Source: Xanthomonas sp. DAR 35659 (GTDB taxonomy: Bacteria; Pseudomonadota; Gammaproteobacteria; Xanthomonadales; Xanthomonadaceae). Taken from it: a DNA stretch of 64,000 nt. Below the pieces are notes generated by a model. The model was not told where the DNA came from. It saw nothing but the letters and a program-made list of their open reading frames with translations, and ran no database searches. Of the stretch, positions 51,304-58,775 are shown piece after piece. Each line of letters starts with the position of its first letter. The stretch's first letter is position 1. The stretch covers positions 2,718,001 to 2,782,000 of the forward strand of contig NZ_CP162488.1 of the NCBI RefSeq assembly GCF_041242975.1, read 5' to 3'. Made by a program: the position numbers and the translations under genes.

Positions 51304-51831
51304 GTGGCAGCTGCCGCCGACAAATCGAAGAAATCCGCCGACGCCAAGGACGCCCCGGAAGGCGGCAAGTCGAAGAAGAAGCTGCTGGTCATCGTCGCCG
51401 TCGCGGTGCTGCTGCTCGGCGGCGGCGGCGCGGGCGCCTGGTTCTTCCTGAAGAAGCCCGATGCCGCGCACGGCAAGGCCGAGGCCAAGACCACCGAGCC
51501 ACCCAAGCCGGCGCAGTACTTCGCGATGGATCCGGCGTTCGTGGTCAATCTCAACGGCAGGGGCGAGGACGATCCGCGCTACCTGCAGCTGGAAGTGCAG
51601 CTGATGACCCGCGACCCGGAAGAACTGAAGCTGATCACCGAGAACGCCCCGGCGATCCGCGCGCATCTGCTGATGCTGTTCTCGCAGGTGCAGGCGCAGG
51701 ACATCGCCGACATCACCGGACGCAAGAAGCTGCAGGCCGCCGCGCTGGCCGACGCGCAGAAGCTGATGACCGCCGAGACCGGCAAGAAGTGCGTGGAAGA
51801 CCTGCTGTTCACCAGCTTCGTGACCCAGTAA
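51304..51831 (+). CDS. fliL: Basal-body/stator associated protein FliL
   Basis: The 175-residue protein has a Lys-rich cytoplasmic N-terminus and a single membrane helix (about 24-49: KKKLLVIVAVAVLLLGGGGAGAWFFL). The periplasmic FliL domain contains YFAMDPAFVVNLNGRGEDDPRYLQLEVQLMTRD. It supports stator function. The start is GTG 51304 with AAGGAG 9 bp upstream. Confidence 0.95.
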   Translation: MAAAADKSKKSADAKDAPEGGKSKKKLLVIVAVAVLLLGGGGAGAWFFLKKPDAAHGKAEAKTTEPPKPAQYFAMDPAFVVNLNGRGEDDPRYLQLEVQLMTRDPEELKLITENAPAIRAHLLMLFSQVQAQDIADITGRKKLQAAALADAQKLMTAETGKKCVEDLLFTSFVTQ

Positions 51832-51843
51832 GGCGCCGCCGCG

Positions 51844-52851
51844 ATGACCGACCTGCTTTCCCAAGACGAAATCGATGCGCTGCTGCACGGCGTCGACGTC
51901 GGCGCGGTGGACACCGAGCCGCCGCCGCCGGCGCCGGGCGAGGCCCGCCAGTACGATTTCTCCAGCCAGGACCGGATCATCCGTGGGCGCATGCCGACCC
52001 TGGAGATGGTCAACGAGCGCTTCGCGCGGCTGTGGCGGATCGGCCTGTTCAACCTGATCCGGCGCTCGGCCGACCTGTCGGTGCGCGGCATCGACCTGAT
52101 CAAGTTCAACGACTACATGCACTCGCTGTACGTGCCGAGCAACCTGAACCTGATCAAGTTCAAGCCGCTGCGCGGCACCGGCTTGATCGTGTTCGAGCCG
52201 ACCCTGGTGTTCACCGTGGTCGACAATTTCTTCGGCGGCGACGGCCGTTATCCCACCCGCATCGAGGGCCGTGAGTTCACCCCGACCGAGATGCGGGTGA
52301 TCCAGCTGATGCTCAAGCAGACCTTCGCCGACCTGCACGAGGCCTGGGCGCCGGTGATGGAGGTGGAGTTCGAGTACCTCAATTCCGAGGTCAACCCGCA
52401 CTTCGCCAACATCGTCACCCCGCGCGAGTACGTGGTGGTCAGCCGCTTCCACGTGGAGCTGGAAGGCGGCGGCGGCGAGATCCACGTGACCCTGCCGTAC
52501 TCGATGCTGGAACCGATCCGCGAACTGCTCGACGCCGGCATCCAGAGCGACCGCGTGGACCGCGACGAAAGCTGGAACGTGATGCTGCGCGAACAGCTCA
52601 ACACCGCCGAGGTCACCATCTCCAGTGTGCTGGCGCAGAAGCAGATGACCCTGCGCGAGCTGACCCGGCTGAAGATCGGCGACGTGCTGCCGATCGACCT
52701 GCCCAAGCAGGTGCCGCTGTGCGTGGAGAACATCCCGGTGTTCACCGGCGAGTTCGGCGTCTCGCGCGGCCAGAACGCCGTGAAGATCATTTCCAACCAA
52801 CCCCCGGGCGCGCCGCGTCGCCGCCCCGCCCTGCAGGAAGACCCGTCATGA
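51844..52851 (+). CDS. fliM: Flagellar switch protein FliM
   Basis: The 335-residue protein starts MTDLLSQDEIDALLHGV, the CheY-P binding segment. The middle domain contains YDFSSQDRIIRGRMPTLEMVNERFARL, VVDNFFGGDGR and the GGXG-type turn, and the C-terminal SpoA domain ends NIPVFTGEFGVSRGQNAVKI. It forms the C ring with FliG and FliN. The stop overlaps the fliN start by 4 bp. Confidence 0.97.
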   Translation: MTDLLSQDEIDALLHGVDVGAVDTEPPPPAPGEARQYDFSSQDRIIRGRMPTLEMVNERFARLWRIGLFNLIRRSADLSVRGIDLIKFNDYMHSLYVPSNLNLIKFKPLRGTGLIVFEPTLVFTVVDNFFGGDGRYPTRIEGREFTPTEMRVIQLMLKQTFADLHEAWAPVMEVEFEYLNSEVNPHFANIVTPREYVVVSRFHVELEGGGGEIHVTLPYSMLEPIRELLDAGIQSDRVDRDESWNVMLREQLNTAEVTISSVLAQKQMTLRELTRLKIGDVLPIDLPKQVPLCVENIPVFTGEFGVSRGQNAVKIISNQPPGAPRRRPALQEDPS

Positions 52852-53186
52852 GCCAGAACGAAAACCCCGAGGCCGTCCCGGCCCAGTTCGACAGCCTGCA
52901 GGCCGACCCCGGCGCCGCCGGCAACGACCTGAATCTGGACATGATCCTGGACGTGCCGGTGACGCTGTCGCTGGAAGTCGGCCGCAACCGCATCCCGATC
53001 CGCAACCTGCTGCAGCTCAATCAGGGCTCGGTGGTGGAACTGGAGCGCGGCGCCGGCGAGCCGCTGGACGTGTACGTCAACGGCACCCTGATCGCGCACG
53101 GCGAAGTGGTGACGATCAACGACCGCTTCGGCGTGCGCCTGACCGACGTGGTCAGCCCCACCGAGCGCATCCGGAGACTGCGGTGA
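52848..53186 (+). CDS. fliN: Flagellar switch protein FliN
   Basis: The 112-residue protein has a single SpoA domain (LDMILDVPVTLSLEVGRNRIPIRNLLQLNQGSVVELERGAGEPLDVYVNGTLIAHGEVVTINDRFGVRLTDVVSPTERIRRLR). It completes the C ring and docks FliH. It overlaps fliM and fliO by 4 bp each. A longer in-frame ORF upstream lies within fliM and is not real. Confidence 0.97.
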   Translation: MSQNENPEAVPAQFDSLQADPGAAGNDLNLDMILDVPVTLSLEVGRNRIPIRNLLQLNQGSVVELERGAGEPLDVYVNGTLIAHGEVVTINDRFGVRLTDVVSPTERIRRLR

Positions 53187-53602
53187 GCGCACTGCTCGCC
53201 GCCGCGACCCAGGCGGCCAAGGCCGCTTCCGGCGTGGGCAGCAGCGCCGCGCCGTCGCCGCCAAGCCTGTTCGGCGCGGTGCTGGCGCTGCTGCTGGTGC
53301 TGGGCCTGATCCTGGGCATGGCCTGGGTGCTCAAGCGCCTGCCCGGCAGCGGCTTCCGCCCGGCCGACGGCCTGCGCGTGGTGGCCAGCCTGGCGGTCGG
53401 CGCCAAGGAGCGCGTGGTGGTGGTTGAGGTCAACGGCGAGCAGCTGTTGCTCGGCGTGTCGGCCGGCGGGGTACGCACCTTGCATCACCTGCCCGAGCCG
53501 CTGCCGAAGGCGCCGGCCCCGTCGCTGCCGAACCTCAAGCAGCTCAAGCACCTTCCCGATTTCGCCCAGCTGCTGGCGCAGAAGCTGCGCAAGGACAAAT
53601 GA
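53183..53602 (+). CDS. fliO: Export gate assembly protein FliO
   Basis: The 139-residue membrane protein has one strong helix (about 28-50: FGAVLALLLVLGLILGMAWVLKRL) and a cytoplasmic tail with VVASLAVGAKERVVVVEVNGEQLLLGVSAGGVRTLHHLPEPL, the FliO signature. It assists assembly of FliP. GTG start overlapping fliN. Confidence 0.93.
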   Translation: MSALLAAATQAAKAASGVGSSAAPSPPSLFGAVLALLLVLGLILGMAWVLKRLPGSGFRPADGLRVVASLAVGAKERVVVVEVNGEQLLLGVSAGGVRTLHHLPEPLPKAPAPSLPNLKQLKHLPDFAQLLAQKLRKDK

Positions 53603-54453
53603 CCATGTTGCTTCGTTGGAACCGTTACGCGCGCGGCCTGCGCCTGTTGCTGATCCTGCTGGCGCTGAGCCTGCTGCCGGCGCTGAGCTGGGCCCAGGCC
53701 CGGACCGCACCGCCGGCGGCCCCGGCGGCCCCGGCGGCGCAGGACGCGCCGGCCGCGCAGAACGCCGCGCCGACCCTGCCCTCGCTGCCGCAGGTCAATG
53801 TCGGCAAGGTCGGCGCGCAGCCAGTGAGCCTGCCGCTGCAGACCTTGCTGCTGATGACCGCGATCACCCTGCTGCCGTCGATGCTGCTGGTGCTGACCGC
53901 GTTCACCCGCATCACCATCGTGCTCGGCCTGCTGCGCCAGGCGCTGGGCACCGGGCAGACTCCGTCCAACCAGGTGCTGATGGGCCTGGCCCTGTTCCTG
54001 ACCGCGCTGGTGATGATGCCGGTGTGGGAAAAGGCCTGGGGCCAGGGCATGAGCCCCTACCTCAACGGCCAGATCGACTTCCAGACCGCCTGGACCCTGA
54101 CCACCCAGCCGCTGCGCGCGTTCATGCTGGCGCAGGTGCGCGAGGCCGACCTGATGACCTTCGCCGGCATGGCCGGCAACGGCACCTACAGCAGCCCCGA
54201 CGCGATCCCGTTCCCGGTGCTGGTGGCCTCGTTCGTGACCTCGGAGCTGAAGACCGCCTTCGAGATCGGCTTCCTGATCTTCATCCCGTTCGTGATCATC
54301 GACCTGGTCGTGGCCAGCGTGCTGATGTCGATGGGCATGATGATGATGTCGCCGATGCTGATCTCCGCGCCGTTCAAGATCCTGCTGTTCGTGCTGGTCG
54401 ATGGCTGGGTGCTGACCGTCGGCACGCTGGCCGCCAGCTTCAACGGAGTCTGA
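53599..54453 (+). CDS. fliP: Export gate protein FliP
   Basis: The 284-residue precursor has an N-terminal signal (RLLLILLALSLLPALSWAQA) and an Ala/Pro-rich segment. The FliP core has four membrane helices (QTLLLMTAITLLPSMLLVLTAFTRITIVLGLLRQALGT; FLTALVMMPVW; FEIGFLIFIPFVIIDLVVASVLMSMGMMMMSP; ISAPFKILLFVLVDGWVL). It forms the export channel with FliQ and FliR. ATG 53599 overlaps fliO; ATG 53605 is an alternative. Confidence 0.97.
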   Translation: MTMLLRWNRYARGLRLLLILLALSLLPALSWAQARTAPPAAPAAPAAQDAPAAQNAAPTLPSLPQVNVGKVGAQPVSLPLQTLLLMTAITLLPSMLLVLTAFTRITIVLGLLRQALGTGQTPSNQVLMGLALFLTALVMMPVWEKAWGQGMSPYLNGQIDFQTAWTLTTQPLRAFMLAQVREADLMTFAGMAGNGTYSSPDAIPFPVLVASFVTSELKTAFEIGFLIFIPFVIIDLVVASVLMSMGMMMMSPMLISAPFKILLFVLVDGWVLTVGTLAASFNGV

Positions 54454-54457
54454 GCCG

Positions 54458-54727
54458 ATGAGTCCCGAATTGGCCCTGACCGAACTGCGCGGCGGCCTGA
54501 TCACCGTGCTGTGGGTGGCCGGCCCGCTGCTGCTGGCGATGCTGGTGGTGGGCGTGGTGATCGGCGTGTTCCAGGCCGCCACCCAGCTCAACGAGCCGAC
54601 CATCGGCTTCGTCGCCAAGGTGATCACCCTGACCGCGATGCTGTTCGCCACCGGCAGCATGCTGCTGGCGCACCTGGTCGAGTTCACCACCATGCTGTTC
54701 CAGCGCATCCCGCATCTGATCGGTTAG
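54458..54727 (+). CDS. fliQ: Export gate protein FliQ
   Basis: The 89-residue protein has two membrane helices (LITVLWVAGPLLLAMLVVGVVIGVFQAATQLNEPTIGFVAKVI and MLFATGSMLLAHLVEFTTMLFQRIPHLIG). These motifs are diagnostic of FliQ. It starts 4 bp after fliP. Confidence 0.96.
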   Translation: MSPELALTELRGGLITVLWVAGPLLLAMLVVGVVIGVFQAATQLNEPTIGFVAKVITLTAMLFATGSMLLAHLVEFTTMLFQRIPHLIG

Positions 54728-54743
54728 CCGGGCCAGCACGCCG

Positions 54744-55535
54744 ATGGATTCCGCCACGCAAATGGTGATCGATGGCCAGCAGGCCTTCGCAATGGTCGGC
54801 GCGATCCTGTGGACCATGCTGCGCATCGGCGCGATGCTGATGGCGATGCCGGTGGTCGGCACCCGCGCGGTGCCGGCGCGGATCCGGGTGATGCTGGCGG
54901 CGACCCTGGCGATGGCGCTGGCGCCGTTGCTGCCGCCGGTGCCGGACTGGGACGGGTTCGATGCCGCCGTGGTGCTGAGCGTGGCGCGCGAGCTGGCGGT
55001 CGGCGCCAGCATGGGCTTCATGCTGCGGCTGATCTTCGAGGCCGGCGCGATGGCCGGCGAACTGGTGTCGCAGAGCACCGGCCTGGGCTTCGCGCAGATG
55101 GCCGATCCGCTGCGCGGGGTCACCTCCGGGGTGATCGGGCAGTGGTTCTACCTCGCCTTCGGCCTGCTGTTCTTCACCGCCAACGGCCACCTGGCGGTGG
55201 TGGCGCTGCTGGTGGACAGCTACAAGGCGCTGCCGATCGGACACGCCCTGCCGGACGCGCAGGCGATGGCCTCCGTGGCGCCGGACTTCTTCATGACCAT
55301 GATGCGCGGCGCGGTGACCCTGGCGCTACCGGTGATGGTGGCGATGCTGGCGGTGAACCTGGCGTTCGGCGCGCTGGCCAAGGCCGCGCCGGCACTGAAC
55401 CCGATCCAGTTGGGCCTGCCGGTGGCGGTGGTGCTCGGCCTGGCGCTGCTGGCGGTACTGGTCGGGGAAATGGGACCGCCGGTGCAGCGCCTGTTCGACG
55501 CGGCCTTCGACGCCGCCCGGCAGGTGACCGCCTGA
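54744..55535 (+). CDS. fliR: Export gate protein FliR
   Basis: The 263-residue membrane protein has about six hydrophobic segments and the FliR motifs RIGAMLMAMPVVGTRAVPARIRVMLAATLAMALAP, FMLRLIFEAGAMAGELVSQSTGLGFAQMADP and LNPIQLGLPVAVVLGLALLAVLVGEMGPPVQRLFDAAF. Last gene of the fliL operon. A FliA-type promoter for the next gene lies 20 bp after its stop. Confidence 0.96.
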   Translation: MDSATQMVIDGQQAFAMVGAILWTMLRIGAMLMAMPVVGTRAVPARIRVMLAATLAMALAPLLPPVPDWDGFDAAVVLSVARELAVGASMGFMLRLIFEAGAMAGELVSQSTGLGFAQMADPLRGVTSGVIGQWFYLAFGLLFFTANGHLAVVALLVDSYKALPIGHALPDAQAMASVAPDFFMTMMRGAVTLALPVMVAMLAVNLAFGALAKAAPALNPIQLGLPVAVVLGLALLAVLVGEMGPPVQRLFDAAFDAARQVTA

Positions 55536-55555
55536 TCCGCCGCCAGGGGCGCGAT

Positions 55556-55582
55556 TCAAGCCGCGCGCGGCGACGCCGATAG
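55556..55582 (+). promoter_or_regulatory. FliA promoter of the first sensor diguanylate cyclase
   Basis: TCAA (55556-55559), 15 bases, GCCGATAG (55575-55582): one change in each box from TAAA-N15-GCCGATAA. It lies 77 bp before the GTG start. Confidence 0.65.
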
Positions 55583-55658
55583 TGTCTTTACAAGGGGTTG
55601 CAGGCGCTGCAACGCCCACCGCCGCGCAGGGCCTTCCGGGGACGCTACAGTCATCGCC

Positions 55659-58607
55659 GTGCCGATCAGCCACCCGCCGCCGTCGCCCTCCCCGTCGCGC
55701 GGCATCGCGCGGCGGCTCGCCGCGCTGCTCGCGCTGTGCGTGTGCGCGGCCGGTGCGCTGGCGCAGGAGTACAGCTTCCGCGACTACGCGCAGTCCGACG
55801 GCCTGCAGGGCCTGAGCATCAACTGCCTGTACGCCGATCGCCACGACGTGGTGTGGGCCTGCACCGAACTGGGCCTGCACCGCTACGAGCGCGAGCGCTT
55901 CGAGCAGGTCGGCGCCGACACCGGCCTCAATAGCCCGCTGATCCACGCCATCGCCGAGGATCACCGGCAGCGCATGTGGGTCGGCGCCTCCAATGCGCTG
56001 TACGTCGGCGATGGCCGCCGCTTCACCGCGGTGACCGGCGCCGACGGCCGGCGCATTCCGATCGGCCAGGGCAGCGCGCTGGCCCTGCGCGGCGAGGAGT
56101 TGATCGCGCTCAGCGACAAGCGGCTGTTGCGCATCGGCGCCGACGCTGGCGGCCGCTGGCAGGTGGCGCCGTTGCGCAGCGCCGACGGCGCGGCGCTGGC
56201 CGAGATCTCCAGCGTCACCGCGATCGGCGGCACGCTGTGGCTGGGCTGCGGCCGGCAACTGTGCCGGCTCGACGCGCAGGGCCGGCTGCGCCGCTTCGGC
56301 GCCGCCGACGGCGTGCCCGAGGACCGCTGGGTGTCGCTGCTGCGCGGCCGCGACGGCACGCTGTGGGCGCGCGGCGTGCACCATGTGCTGGCCTGGCCGG
56401 CGGGCGCGGGCGGGTTCGCCGAACGCCCGCCGCCGCCGGGCAGCGCGTTGTCCACCCTGGCGGTGGGCATCAACCTGGTCGAGGACACCGCCGGCCGCGT
56501 GCTGACCCGCAGCGATGGCGGCCTGTTGCGCTGGGAAGGCGATCGCTGGCGCGCCTTCGAGGGCAGCCAGGGCCTGGGCGCGCTGGCGCCCAACATCTGT
56601 TCGGTGCTCAGCGACCGCCACGGCCGGCTGTGGATGGGCACCCGCGGCCGCGGCGTGCAGCGCTGGATCGGCTATGGCGTGATCCAGCACTGGGAGGAGC
56701 CGCAGGGACTGGCGACCGGGCCGACCTGGTCGATCCTGCGCAGCCGCGGCGATGGCCGCCTGTACGTCGGCAGCGAAATGGGCGCCAACGTGCTCGACCC
56801 CGCCAGCGGCCGCATGCGCCCGCTGACCGATGACGCCGGGCAGGCGCTACGCCAGGCCGTGCAACTGGCCGACGACGCCGACGGCACCCTGTGGCTGGGC
56901 CAGTCCTCCGGCCGCGTGCTGCGCCTGGACCGCGCCAGCGGCCGCATGCAGGAGATGACCAGGGTGCCCATGTCGCTGCAGCGGATGTTCTTCGACGCCG
57001 CCGGCACGCTGTGGCTGCTGACCGGCCGCGGCGTGTTCCTGCTGGCGCCGGGCGAACGCGTCGCGCAGCCGGCGCGCGACCTGCCGGCCGACCACTTCAA
57101 CGGCGCCGGCTACGACCCCCGCGGGCGCCTGTGGCTGCTCGGCGACCGTGGCCTGTACCTGCGCCAGGCGCAGGGCTGGCAACCGATCCGCCTGCGCGGC
57201 GCGCTGCCGGATGCGGATCTGGACAAGTTCACGATCGACGCCGACAACGACGCCTGGCTGTCGTTCGGCGACGTCGGCGTGTGGCGTGGCCGCTTCGATC
57301 CGGGCAGCGCCAGCCTGGACCTGCGCAAGGTCGACGATCCGCTGCTGAACCGGATCGTGCCCTACGTGCTGCGCCAGGACCGGCAGCGACGGGTGTGGGT
57401 CGGCAGTAGCCAGGGTTTGGACCTGTGGGCGAACGGGCGCTGGATCCGCGTCACCCAGGCCGAAGGCCTGCTGTGGGACGACACCTCCGAGTCGGCGTTC
57501 TTCGAGGACGCCGACGGCTCGGTGTGGATCGGCAACAGCAAGGGCGTGAGCCAGGTGCTGGACCCGGCGCGGCTGTTCGCGCCGCGGCCGTTGCGGCTGC
57601 AGCTGCTGCGCGCCACCCGCGCCGGCCGTGCGGTCACTAACGGCGCGCAGTTGCCGTGGTCGCAGCAGCCGATCGAGATCGCCTTCGCCGTGCCCGGCGC
57701 GGTCGGCGGCAACGACACCCTCACCTTCCGCTACCGCCTGGAAGGCCTGCAGGAGCAATGGGCCGGCACCGAGCAGGAGCACCTGACCTACACCCTGCTC
57801 TCGCCGGGCCGCTACGCGCTGGAGGTGCAGGCGCTGGACGAACGCCAGCGCGCACGCAGCAAGGTGGCGCGGCTGGAATTCCAGGTGCTGCCGCCGTGGT
57901 GGCGCAGCCCGCTGGCATGGATGGTCTACGCCTTGGCCGCGGCACTGCTGGTGACCGCGGTGTGGCGCTGGCGGGTCAAGCACCTGCTGTCGCGCGAACG
58001 CACCCTGGCGCGGCTGGTCGCCGAGCGCACCCGCGAACTGGAACACGACAAGCGCGAACTGGAGGTCGCCCGCGCCGCGCTGGCGCTGAAGGCGGTGCGC
58101 GACGATCTCACCGGCCTGCTCAACCGCGTCGGCATCCTCGACGCGCTGGCCACGCAGATGCAGCGCAGCCGCGACGACGGCAGCCCGCTGGCGGTGGCGA
58201 TGATCGACCTGGACCACTTCAAGCACATCAACGACCTGCACGGCCATCTGGTCGGCGATGCGGTGCTGGCCCGGGTCGGCCGGCGCATGAACGCCAATCT
58301 GCGCGGCGCCGACCTGATCGGCCGCTACGGCGGCGAGGAACTGCTGGCGGTGCTGCCGGGCCTGGCGCCGTCGGCGCACGCCCGGCTGTACGCGCTGCAC
58401 CAGGTGATCGGCGCCACGCCGTTCCTCACCGACGCCGGTGTGCTGGAGGTCACCGCCTCGATCGGCGTGGCCTGGTACCGTCCGGGCGAGAGCGTGCAAC
58501 AGTTGCTCAGCCGCGCCGACGACGCGCTGTACCGGGCCAAGCATGGCGGCCGCAACCGGGTCGAACTGCATCTGGATCCGGTCCCCGGGGACGCGGTGCG
58601 ACAGTAG
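55659..58607 (+). CDS. Periplasmic beta-propeller sensor diguanylate cyclase 1
   Basis: The 982-residue protein has an N-terminal signal (ARRLAALLALCVCAAGALAQ). Two-component-regulator propeller repeats follow (about 40-640, units such as DRHDVVWACTELGLHRY and DHRQRMWVGASNALYVG), then a Y_Y_Y-type domain (FRYRLEGLQEQWAGTEQEHLTYTLLSPGRYALEVQALD). One membrane helix (about 750-772) and a coiled linker lead to a GGDEF domain (about 800-970). The catalytic site is GGEEL, with RGAD five residues before it (inhibitory site). It should make c-di-GMP in response to a periplasmic, perhaps polysaccharide-like, ligand (inference). The start is GTG 55659. It is a paralogue of the next gene. Confidence 0.9.
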   Translation: MPISHPPPSPSPSRGIARRLAALLALCVCAAGALAQEYSFRDYAQSDGLQGLSINCLYADRHDVVWACTELGLHRYERERFEQVGADTGLNSPLIHAIAEDHRQRMWVGASNALYVGDGRRFTAVTGADGRRIPIGQGSALALRGEELIALSDKRLLRIGADAGGRWQVAPLRSADGAALAEISSVTAIGGTLWLGCGRQLCRLDAQGRLRRFGAADGVPEDRWVSLLRGRDGTLWARGVHHVLAWPAGAGGFAERPPPPGSALSTLAVGINLVEDTAGRVLTRSDGGLLRWEGDRWRAFEGSQGLGALAPNICSVLSDRHGRLWMGTRGRGVQRWIGYGVIQHWEEPQGLATGPTWSILRSRGDGRLYVGSEMGANVLDPASGRMRPLTDDAGQALRQAVQLADDADGTLWLGQSSGRVLRLDRASGRMQEMTRVPMSLQRMFFDAAGTLWLLTGRGVFLLAPGERVAQPARDLPADHFNGAGYDPRGRLWLLGDRGLYLRQAQGWQPIRLRGALPDADLDKFTIDADNDAWLSFGDVGVWRGRFDPGSASLDLRKVDDPLLNRIVPYVLRQDRQRRVWVGSSQGLDLWANGRWIRVTQAEGLLWDDTSESAFFEDADGSVWIGNSKGVSQVLDPARLFAPRPLRLQLLRATRAGRAVTNGAQLPWSQQPIEIAFAVPGAVGGNDTLTFRYRLEGLQEQWAGTEQEHLTYTLLSPGRYALEVQALDERQRARSKVARLEFQVLPPWWRSPLAWMVYALAAALLVTAVWRWRVKHLLSRERTLARLVAERTRELEHDKRELEVARAALALKAVRDDLTGLLNRVGILDALATQMQRSRDDGSPLAVAMIDLDHFKHINDLHGHLVGDAVLARVGRRMNANLRGADLIGRYGGEELLAVLPGLAPSAHARLYALHQVIGATPFLTDAGVLEVTASIGVAWYRPGESVQQLLSRADDALYRAKHGGRNRVELHLDPVPGDAVRQ

Positions 58608-58618
58608 CCGGCGACGGC

Positions 58619-58646
58619 TCAAGCGCACGCCTGGCGCGGCCGATAC
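58619..58646 (+). promoter_or_regulatory. FliA-like promoter of the second sensor diguanylate cyclase
   Basis: TCAA (58619-58622), 16 bases, GCCGATAC (58639-58646). The spacer is one base longer than usual, as at cheV and fliS. It is 130 bp before the chosen ATG. Confidence 0.5.
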
Positions 58647-58775
58647 AGCACACCATCGGCTGCGTCGCCGGTGCTGGCGCGTGCGCCGACACGGGCCGCC
58701 GCCTCCCTTCCCGACCGCCGCTTCCGCCTGGACACCCGCCGCACGCCATGTCCGCCTCTCCGCCAATTCCCGCCC